Shown here: one piece after another, positions 27,193 to 34,345 of the stretch
Numbering within the stretch: the first letter of the stretch is position 1
Layout of the letters: each line of letters opens with the position of its first letter
Source: Chitinivibrionales bacterium
GTDB lineage: Bacteria > Fibrobacterota > Chitinivibrionia > Chitinivibrionales > WJKA01
NCBI GenBank assembly: GCA_014728295.1
Contig: WJLW01000019.1
Span: 62,001 to 126,000, forward strand
Direction of reading: 5' to 3'
DNA length: 64,000 nt
Translations under genes and position numbers: made by a program
Notes under the pieces: generated by a model
What the model was told of the DNA's origin: nothing
What the model saw: the letters and a program-made list of their open reading frames with translations, nothing else
Database searches by the model: none

Positions 27193-27681
27193 TCAGGAGA
27201 GCAGCTCCCGCAGCATCTCCAGGTCTACCGGTTTCTCAAAGATCAGTCCGCCCTGCGCCGCCAGCGTCTCGACCGGCAATGCTGCTTTATCCCGGGTGCA
27301 GAGCACGATACGTGCAGCGGGATTGATGGTTTTCACATTGGTGAATACATCTGTTGCCATTTTCCAGTCTGTCGGCTCATCCATGTCAAGTATAATGCTG
27401 GTAATTGTGTTATCAAGACAATGATTGACGGCTTTTTCCGAATCGTCAAACCAGGTCTCTTCAAAGATACCCCGGATGCCATAGAGAAAATTGCGCATAA
27501 AATGTGACTGCTTGCCGTAGACAATCACTTTTTGTTTTTCCAGCGGAGTCGTGCGAGATTCCGAAACTTCAGGGGCTGGGCTACGCGTGCCCCGTGCCTT
27601 TTTTTGCATGGCCTTATCGCGTTTGATCTGCGACAATTGTTTCATAATCGCTTTGCGGTTGTCTTCAAAATTGTCCGTCAT
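27193..27681 (-). CDS. Receiver-like protein with basic N-terminal extension
   Basis: A 162-residue protein: residues 1-50 are charged and Lys-rich, the remainder folds like a receiver (KVIVYGKQ, then a candidate acceptor IILDMDEP near 97, VLCTRDKAAL, FEKPVDLEML with the conserved Lys-Pro). The usual acidic pair after the first strand is missing, so Mg binding and phosphorylation are doubtful. AAAGGATTGTTGTC supports the start at 27681; the HPt gene ends 13 bases upstream. It is the last gene of the first block of the cluster; 157 bases separate it from the binding protein. Confidence 0.7.
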   Translation of the reverse strand: MTDNFEDNRKAIMKQLSQIKRDKAMQKKARGTRSPAPEVSESRTTPLEKQKVIVYGKQSHFMRNFLYGIRGIFEETWFDDSEKAVNHCLDNTITSIILDMDEPTDWKMATDVFTNVKTINPAARIVLCTRDKAALPVETLAAQGGLIFEKPVDLEMLRELLS

Positions 27682-27694
27682 GACAACAATCCTT

Positions 27695-28045
27695 TTAATT
27701 GCCAGCATCTTGCTGAGTTAACTGAGCTTGGACATGTTGGTAAACGCGTTGAATTTCTGCGAGCATACTTGCGGGATTCTCCAAATTTGCTCGGCGTGCG
27801 CCGAATTCCAGTTTTTCTGCATGACTGCCCAGCAGCATCGCACCAACTGTCCGGCTGGTGCTTTTCAGTGAATGGGCATGGCGTTCGAGTGAAGTTGCAT
27901 CCCCGTTGGCAATATCAGCCGAAAGCTCCTGCAGCAAACGCGGGGTTTCTTCCAAATAAGCGGCTGCAACTTCGTCGTATATCTCCAGGTCCCCCCCCAT
28001 TTCCCCCAAGGCCCTCTGCTTGTCGATCAAAGCTTCTTCCCGCAT
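27695..28045 (-). CDS. Histidine phosphotransfer (HPt) protein
   Basis: A 116-residue four-helix HPt domain with the phospho-His in HAHSLKSTSRTVGA near residues 57-70 (family form HxLKGSS). It shuttles phosphoryl groups between the receivers of hybrid kinases and final regulators. The start at 28045 has AAGGA eight bases upstream; the GTG at 28051 would place that site too close. It follows the 871-residue hybrid kinase by 12 bases, which marks it as that kinase's phosphorelay partner. Confidence 0.88.
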   Translation of the reverse strand: MREEALIDKQRALGEMGGDLEIYDEVAAAYLEETPRLLQELSADIANGDATSLERHAHSLKSTSRTVGAMLLGSHAEKLEFGARRANLENPASMLAEIQRVYQHVQAQLTQQDAGN

Positions 28046-28057
28046 ATGCACTATCCT

Positions 28058-30673
28058 TCAGGTATGCTCAACCTTGCCTCTGCTGACTGCTGGGCTCTCT
28101 GCGGTCCAGTGAGTCACTTTTTCGATGAGCTCTTTTTTATTTATCGGTTTGCTTAGGTAATCATCCATTCCCGCATCAATGCACTTCTGCTTATCGCCCT
28201 TCATGGCGTTGGCGGTCATCGCAACAATGGGAACGTGGGCACCGCCTTCGACCCTTGCTTCACCCTCACGGATGGCACGTGTAGCATCATAGCCGCTTAA
28301 TACGGGCATCTGACAGTCCATCAGAATTAAATTGTATATCTTTTTTCCCTGTTCCTCAAGCGCCTCCATGCCGTTATGGGCGACATCACATATGAATCCC
28401 GCCTTTTCCAGCATCTTTATTGCCACTTTTTCGTTGACGGGATTATCTTCCGCAAGGAGAATACGGATTTTGGCTTTATTCACCTCCTCGGCAAGGGTGT
28501 GCCGGGTAACCAGCGCTGAGTCGTACGAGCTACCTGCACTCTCTGATTCACTGCTCCTTGCCACAACCAGGCTCAGGCAATCGGCAAGGTTAGCGTGCTT
28601 GACAGGTTTGGTCAGATATGCCTCCACCCCTACTGATTTCATGAGCGAAGCATCTCCCCGATTGCCGATCGCGGTAGTAATCACAATGTGCGTACGCGCC
28701 AGCTTTGGATCCGCTTTTATGAGCCTGGCAAGTTGCACCCCGTTCATGCCGGGCAGTTGCATGTTGATAATAGCCACATCAAAGGGCTTGCCGTTGTCAA
28801 TTCCCTGGCGCAAAACATCCAAAGCCCCGTGGGCGTCTCCACATTCACTGGAATGTGTATCCCAAAGTGCAAGATAGTTGAGCAAGGATGTACGGCCGGC
28901 GCTATTGGGATCAACAAGCAGAATGCACTTGCCTTTGACCTCGCCCCTGGGTCGCAGAGTTGCCGGAGCGTCCTCGGGAGCTTTTTTAAACCGGATTCGA
29001 AACCAGAACGTCGAGCCGTCGCCTTCACGGCTGGTAACCCCGATCGCGCCTTCCATAAGCTCGCTCAATTTTTTCGAAATTGCCAGCCCCAACCCGGTGC
29101 CCCCGAATTTGCGGGTAGTCGAAGCATCGACCTGCTCAAACGGTTTAAACAGATTTTTCACTTTGCTTTGCGGAATACCGATGCCGGTATCGCGTATTTC
29201 AAAATGCAGTTTGATGAAGTGTTTGCTTTCTTCATGCACTCCGGCAGAGAGCACGACTTCGCCTTTGTCGGTAAATTTGACGGCATTGCCGGCCAGATTG
29301 ACAATCACCTGACGGAAGCGCCCGGGATCGCCGATGACCCGTGAAGGAATTCTGGAGCTGATAATCGAAGCAATCTCGAGTTCCTTCTCATGGGCCTTGA
29401 AAGCCGCCAGCTCCATTGCATTTTCTATTGCCGTGCGTATATCAAATTCAATCTCCTCTGTTTCGATTTTGCCTGCTTCGATTTTCGAAAAATCCAGTAT
29501 ATCATTGATCAGGCTGAGCAATAATTCGGCCGAACTCTGTATGCTCTCGGCATATTCCTTTTGCTCGAGAATGAGTTCGGTCTCGCGCAACAAGCTGTTC
29601 ATCCCCAGTATGCCGTTCAGCGGAGTGCGTATTTCATGCGACATGTTAGCCAGAAATGCGCTCTTTGAATTGTTGGCCGCTTCGGCGCGAACACGCGCCT
29701 TAACCAGCTCCTGATACGTACGTTCCTGCTCGGTAATATCAACAAATGTTTCGATACCGCCAATTATTTCACCTTGATCATTTTTAATAATGCTGGAATT
29801 TTTCTGTATGGTTCTCTCCGAACCATCTTTGCATTTAATGATACACTTTACCTTATTGGCAGAGGCGATGACCGATGTGTCCTGATGAGCACAGCATATG
29901 TCCGAAGCACTATACAGTTCCCGGCAGTTCTTCATGAGCACATCTTCTATGCGATATCCGGTAATCTGCTCGGCCCACTTGTTAAAACTGAGGATAGTCC
30001 CATGCTTATCTACTGTGTAAATAGCGCAGGGAGCAATATCATTCAAACGTTCGGCGCTCTCCTTGGCTTTAAGCAAGTCGCTTTCGACGATTCCGCGTAA
30101 CTTCATCTGCTCCTGCAACTGGCTTACAATTTTTATTTGCGTGTACTCATAGAAAAAGGCAATAATCGAGGTTATGGCAAATGCACCGGTAAACCTTACT
30201 TTGAATTCCAGAGAATATTTTGCCGAAACCTCATAAAGCGGCGGCAAAAAAAAGATGAGAAATATTAAAACAAAGAAAGTGCCGCTGGCAATGGCGCCAT
30301 GCAACAAGCCCAGCAGAAAAAACGTACCTACCGGAAAGATAAAACACCACAACGCGCCGGTATAATCCACACTCTGCGACATGATCAGATATAAGAAAAA
30401 AGGTGCAATAACTCCCAGGGAAATATAGGAAGCCACTTTGGAGTTGCCGGTTTGAAGCAAGTAGGCAAAAGCCACAGCCATTCCAATGAAAGCCAGAAAA
30501 TCGATAATTGACAGGGCGTAATTTTCGTCAATCAGCGCCGTAATACCAAAGGTCAACCCAAAAAGTGCTCCAATGATCGTCGTGATCAAAACCAGATAAT
30601 AGCGTGACTGGGGCACATTGGAAAATTTGGTATCGGTAAGTACATTGAAATGCGTTGCATTGCTTTTTTTCAT
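28058..30673 (-). CDS. Membrane hybrid histidine kinase: TM-PAS-HisKA-HATPase-receiver-receiver
   Basis: An 871-residue protein. About six hydrophobic helices fill residues 25-185 with little periplasmic sequence. A PAS domain (about 205-320, APCAIYTVDKHGTILSFN) follows, with two nearby Cys pairs (ICCAH, KCIIKC) that could bind metal or sense redox. Then come HisKA (SHEIRTPLNG near 345), HATPase (GTGLGLAISKKL), a receiver whose acceptor Asp is replaced by Asn (AIINMQLPG) and a complete receiver (LMDCQMPVLSG). An HPt gene follows 12 bases downstream. It overlaps no neighbour; a cheY gene ends 23 bases upstream. Confidence 0.9.
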   Translation of the reverse strand: MKKSNATHFNVLTDTKFSNVPQSRYYLVLITTIIGALFGLTFGITALIDENYALSIIDFLAFIGMAVAFAYLLQTGNSKVASYISLGVIAPFFLYLIMSQSVDYTGALWCFIFPVGTFFLLGLLHGAIASGTFFVLIFLIFFLPPLYEVSAKYSLEFKVRFTGAFAITSIIAFFYEYTQIKIVSQLQEQMKLRGIVESDLLKAKESAERLNDIAPCAIYTVDKHGTILSFNKWAEQITGYRIEDVLMKNCRELYSASDICCAHQDTSVIASANKVKCIIKCKDGSERTIQKNSSIIKNDQGEIIGGIETFVDITEQERTYQELVKARVRAEAANNSKSAFLANMSHEIRTPLNGILGMNSLLRETELILEQKEYAESIQSSAELLLSLINDILDFSKIEAGKIETEEIEFDIRTAIENAMELAAFKAHEKELEIASIISSRIPSRVIGDPGRFRQVIVNLAGNAVKFTDKGEVVLSAGVHEESKHFIKLHFEIRDTGIGIPQSKVKNLFKPFEQVDASTTRKFGGTGLGLAISKKLSELMEGAIGVTSREGDGSTFWFRIRFKKAPEDAPATLRPRGEVKGKCILLVDPNSAGRTSLLNYLALWDTHSSECGDAHGALDVLRQGIDNGKPFDVAIINMQLPGMNGVQLARLIKADPKLARTHIVITTAIGNRGDASLMKSVGVEAYLTKPVKHANLADCLSLVVARSSESESAGSSYDSALVTRHTLAEEVNKAKIRILLAEDNPVNEKVAIKMLEKAGFICDVAHNGMEALEEQGKKIYNLILMDCQMPVLSGYDATRAIREGEARVEGGAHVPIVAMTANAMKGDKQKCIDAGMDDYLSKPINKKELIEKVTHWTAESPAVSRGKVEHT

Positions 30674-30696
30674 ACAGATGCTTCGGACGAAAGTCG

Positions 30697-31071
30697 CTAA
30701 ATTCCCATACTAAGGCTTTCCATAATCTTGGCGATGAGGTCTTCTTGTGAGAAAGGCTTCATAACATAATTCTTTGCGCCCGCCCCCACCGCTTCTACTA
30801 CTTTGTGACGCTCGATTTCGGTGGTGACCATCGTAACCGGGATGGTCTGAAAACGCGCGTCGGCTTTGATTGACTTGAGCATTTCGAGCCCGTTCATATT
30901 GGGCATATTCCAATCGAGCAGTATAAGATTCACCTTACCGTTTTCACGTTCCAGCAGGTCAATTCCCTCCCTGCCGTCACCAGCTTCCAAAAATTCAAAA
31001 CCCAGAACGTCAACCGCATTTTTTATGAACTGCCTGGTCGTTTGTGAATCGTCAACGGATAGTATTCGCAT
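30697..31071 (-). CDS. cheY: CheY-like single-domain response regulator
   Basis: A 124-residue receiver with VDDSQTTR, acceptor Asp in LLDWNMPNMNG near 53, MVTTEIER and VMKPFSQ. The start at 31071 is set by CAGGAG upstream and the receiver's first strand; the gene overlaps the 3' end of cheR by 20 bases. The two CheY proteins of this cluster are clearly different sequences, so they may have separate targets or one may be a phosphate sink (inference). Confidence 0.9.
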   Translation of the reverse strand: MRILSVDDSQTTRQFIKNAVDVLGFEFLEAGDGREGIDLLERENGKVNLILLDWNMPNMNGLEMLKSIKADARFQTIPVTMVTTEIERHKVVEAVGAGAKNYVMKPFSQEDLIAKIMESLSMGI

Positions 31072-31930
31072 ACACTGCTCCTGAAGCTTTTGCCTGGTAG
31101 TAGAGCCCGCGGGTATAGCGCTGCATCTGGAAATCGCTCGTATAATTGATGATCGATTCAGAAGCACCAAGAAACAAAAATCCGTCGGGTCGCAAAAGCT
31201 GTGCAATTCGTTTGAGAATATCACGCTTAAATGTGTCTGCAAAGTAAATAAGTACATTCCGGCAGAATACAATATCACGCTTACCTACTACCGCAAGCGG
31301 CTCCTGCAAATTGAGCTTTTTGAAGGTCACCATATTCTTAACCTCATCGCGCACAGCCCAGACTTTGCCGTTCTGCGTAAAGTATTTCGACTTGAGAGAG
31401 TCATCCATACCGCGCGATATTGCCAGATTGTCGTAGCGTCCCGCCATGGCGAGGAAGAGTACGGATGGTGAAATGTCGGTTGCCAGGATGTCGAACTGAT
31501 CGGACCGCAATCCGGGATGACGGCGAATATAATCAAGAATAACCATGGCAATCGAATACGGCTCTTGTCCCGTTGAGCTTGCTGCGCTCCAGATACGCAC
31601 TTTGCTGCGCTTACCGCTTTTTATTTCCGCAACATATCTGTCAAGCAGAACCGAATCAAGTATTTCGAAAGGAGATTTATCACGAAACCACAGGGTTTCA
31701 TTGGTGGTCATGGCATCTACAATTTTATCACGCAGACCGTTGGTTTTGTCTGCGGTCGCCTTTTGATAAAACTGCATAAAGGTTGAACAGCCATTTTCTA
31801 CCATCAGGGTCGTCAGGCGCGTCTCAACCAGGTACATTTTATCTTCGGTTATATGAATGCCGCAGCTTTTTTCTATATAATCCCGCATCATGCGAAATTC
31901 ATTTTGATCAATGCGATTTGCCGGGGGCAT
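31052..31930 (-). CDS. cheR: CheR chemoreceptor glutamate methyltransferase
   Basis: A 292-residue protein: an all-alpha N-terminal CheR domain (EFRMMRDYIEKSCGI) and a SAM-binding methyltransferase domain with IWSAASSTGQEPYSIAM near 107, ILATDIS and DIVFCRNVLIYF. It methylates glutamates on chemoreceptors. The start has AAAGGATCATCT upstream; a longer reading overlaps the previous gene. No receptor gene is present in the window, so its substrate must lie elsewhere or be atypical. Confidence 0.93.
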   Translation of the reverse strand: MPPANRIDQNEFRMMRDYIEKSCGIHITEDKMYLVETRLTTLMVENGCSTFMQFYQKATADKTNGLRDKIVDAMTTNETLWFRDKSPFEILDSVLLDRYVAEIKSGKRSKVRIWSAASSTGQEPYSIAMVILDYIRRHPGLRSDQFDILATDISPSVLFLAMAGRYDNLAISRGMDDSLKSKYFTQNGKVWAVRDEVKNMVTFKKLNLQEPLAVVGKRDIVFCRNVLIYFADTFKRDILKRIAQLLRPDGFLFLGASESIINYTSDFQMQRYTRGLYYQAKASGAVYANTIR

Positions 31931-31965
31931 AGATGATCCTTTATACTTAATGGTCACGCACGCAA

Positions 31966-32541
31966 TCAAGCAGCGTTGACAATCTTATCCAGTATCATTG
32001 TAATAGCTTTCATTTTCTCTGAATCCGAAGCGTTTCGCTCTTTGACTGCTTTGATATCATCGACGATGCGCAGGTAATTATCGAGGGAAATCTCCAGATC
32101 CGCAATGGTTCGCTGTGCGTTCACTTCGATTGTCTCTTTTGCAAAGCGGTAGTCTTCCGCTTCATGCGCCCGATCGATGAATTCGCGCAGGTTTTCGATT
32201 TTTTCAATCAACAATCCCTGATTAAGAGGCTTCGTCAGATAATCGCGTGCACCCAGACGCATTGCTTCGACCGCAGAATCTATTGATGCCTGGCCAGTTA
32301 CCACAATGACCTCAATGGATGATCGGACGGCTTTTGCCTGTTCCAAAACGTCAAGCCCCGACTTTCCCGGCATGACCAGATCGGTGACAATTACGTCAAC
32401 GGCAGTGTTATGCACCGTGTCAATTGCCTTTTCCCCGTCCCCGGCAAACAGTAGCTCATCATCGGGATGCAGAATTTTCTCGAGTATTTTTTTATACATT
32501 GTCAAGAATAACTGATCGTCGTCAACACAGAGAATCCTCAT
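31966..32541 (-). CDS. Response regulator with C-terminal coiled coil
   Basis: A 191-residue protein: receiver domain (1-120) with VDDDQ, acceptor in VTDLVMPGKSG, VVTGQAS and LTKPLNQ, followed by about 65 charged helical residues that probably form a coiled coil. There is no DNA-binding or enzymatic output domain, so it presumably works by protein contact. GAGGAAGCGCT precedes the ATG. It lies between cheB and cheR, both 18-35 bases away, and is part of the same transcript. Confidence 0.85.
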   Translation of the reverse strand: MRILCVDDDQLFLTMYKKILEKILHPDDELLFAGDGEKAIDTVHNTAVDVIVTDLVMPGKSGLDVLEQAKAVRSSIEVIVVTGQASIDSAVEAMRLGARDYLTKPLNQGLLIEKIENLREFIDRAHEAEDYRFAKETIEVNAQRTIADLEISLDNYLRIVDDIKAVKERNASDSEKMKAITMILDKIVNAA

Positions 32542-32559
32542 AGCGCTTCCTCGCTTTCC

Positions 32560-33654
32560 TTATCTGCAATGCAATTTCATACCTATTTCAGCTGCGATGC
32601 TTTCTATGGGCAGTGATTTATCCGATAAGCCGGCTTCGTCAACCGCTCTGGGCATGCCATAGACGACGCATGAACTGTCTGATTGAGTTACGCAATAACA
32701 TCCCCTACGTTTCAGCACGCGCATACCTTTGGCGCCGTCGCTGCCCATGCCGGTCAGCACACAGCTCATAATGCCCGCAGAACCGTAGACATTTGCAACA
32801 GATCGGAACAGCACGTCAACAGCCGGGCGGCAACTGTTTTCGGGCGGACCGTCATTCAGTGCAATACGCACGCGACCCTGTTTATGCACAACCGTCATAT
32901 GCCGTCCACCCGGTGCGATATATACTATGCCGTGCTGTACGGATTGACCGTCTTCACCTTCAACCACCTTCAGCGCCGATTTTTTATCCAAGCTTTCTGC
33001 AAGCGACTTTGTAAAGTGCGCCGGCATATGCTGCACCAGCAGCACCGGGACCGGCAAGCCGGCCGGTAATTGCGGAATGAGCTTGTTCAGTGCTTCGGGG
33101 CCGCCCGTGGAAACTCCTATGGTCAGCACACCGAATGATCGCGGGATGGGCGCAATTGCTACGACCGGCTCAATTCTTTCCGGCCGCGACGGTGGCGGCG
33201 CAGCCGCTTTCGATTCGCCTTCGTCACGGCGCAAAATCCGACGCGTATTCATTTTTGTACGCACATGCCGTAAAACATTATTCAGGTCATCGTGCAATTG
33301 TCTGCGGTTTTCTTCAGGCGTAGCGCCGTCGGGTTTGCGGATAAAATCAAGCGCCCCCATTTGAAGGGCCTTGATTGTTATTGATGCGCTTCGAGTACTG
33401 ATGCCGCTCATCATGACGACCAGGGTATCGCTAAATTCCCGCTGAATTTCGGCCAGGGTTTCCACCCCGTCCTTTTCCGGCATATGCACATCGCACAATA
33501 CCAGATCAACCGGATTCTGCCTGAGTTTGCGCAATGCCAGATCACCGTTGGGCGCGGTACCAACCACCTCAATATCTGGAAGCGAGGCAGCAACCTCGAA
33601 CGCCAACCTGCGATAGAGTACCGAATCGTCTACAACTAGAATCTTAATTGGCAT
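32560..33654 (-). CDS. cheB: CheB receptor methylesterase/deamidase
   Basis: A 364-residue protein: receiver (acceptor Asp55 in LCDVHMPEKDG), linker with Pro/Ala-rich stretch, and CheB esterase domain with the catalytic Ser in GVSTGGPEAL near 177, His in VQHMPAHF near 204 and Asp in TGMGSDGAKG near 297. All three catalytic residues are present. It removes methyl groups added by CheR, under control of CheA. Its ATG follows a 210-base gap after cheW. Confidence 0.94.
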   Translation of the reverse strand: MPIKILVVDDSVLYRRLAFEVAASLPDIEVVGTAPNGDLALRKLRQNPVDLVLCDVHMPEKDGVETLAEIQREFSDTLVVMMSGISTRSASITIKALQMGALDFIRKPDGATPEENRRQLHDDLNNVLRHVRTKMNTRRILRRDEGESKAAAPPPSRPERIEPVVAIAPIPRSFGVLTIGVSTGGPEALNKLIPQLPAGLPVPVLLVQHMPAHFTKSLAESLDKKSALKVVEGEDGQSVQHGIVYIAPGGRHMTVVHKQGRVRIALNDGPPENSCRPAVDVLFRSVANVYGSAGIMSCVLTGMGSDGAKGMRVLKRRGCYCVTQSDSSCVVYGMPRAVDEAGLSDKSLPIESIAAEIGMKLHCR

Positions 33655-33864
33655 ATCCGACCCGTATACCTGATCATGTTACGCCCCCGGCATTGAATGC
33701 CGAAGAATACTTTTTGTCGGTTCTCATAGTGTGGGCAACCAGCCATTCCGTGAGAAAAATCATGATAGCCTTTAATATCATTGCTAAACCAGCTTCTTCG
33801 CACGGTGCGGGAAGGGCGGACTTGAACTTCACAAACAGGATCCTTACCGTACAAGTTGCTAATG

Positions 33865-34335
33865 CTACATTGCCAGAATTTCGGCAACTTTTAATGTGGC
33901 CATAAGCTCCGCATCCAGCTTGACAACACCACCCAGAAACTTTCCGTCAACACCATTCATATTGGCAGGCGGCGGCTCGATGTTTCTATCGTCAACAGTT
34001 ATCATATCACCGATTTTGTCAACGACCAATCCCACGATGTCCTTGGAGGTGTTTTCGCTCAGCAGACCTTCGTCCCGAAGCCGTTGCAGCTCTTCATCGG
34101 TTTTAAGTACAATACAGCAGGTGGCTTTGCCGATGATGCGCCTTTCAAGTCCCAGGCGGACCCCCAGGTCGGCAACCGAGACTATCTGGCCGCGCAGGTT
34201 CATTAAGCCGACAACAAAATCGGGAGACGGATCAACATCGGTTATTTCCAGGTTGCGATTTATTTCCCGTACCAACAATACGTCTATGCCGAACAGACCT
34301 TCTCCAAGATAAAATGTAGCGAATTGTCTGATCAT
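33865..34335 (-). CDS. cheW: CheW coupling protein
   Basis: A 156-residue CheW fold: FATFYLGEGLFGIDVLLVREI at the start, GLMNLRGQIVSVADLGVRLG near 43-62 and VDKIGDMITV near 105. CheW links receptors to CheA. AGGAGCATATCG precedes the ATG and the cheA stop is only 10 bases upstream, so the pair is co-translated. About 15 residues near 83-98 are inserted compared with enteric CheW. Confidence 0.92.
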   Translation of the reverse strand: MIRQFATFYLGEGLFGIDVLLVREINRNLEITDVDPSPDFVVGLMNLRGQIVSVADLGVRLGLERRIIGKATCCIVLKTDEELQRLRDEGLLSENTSKDIVGLVVDKIGDMITVDDRNIEPPPANMNGVDGKFLGGVVKLDAELMATLKVAEILAM

Positions 34336-34345
34336 CGATATGCTC

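Noticed and set aside
33636..33887. 83-codon minus-strand frame between cheW and cheB
   Set aside because: It overlaps both gene ends in another frame and has no motif; the gap is better read as leader sequence.
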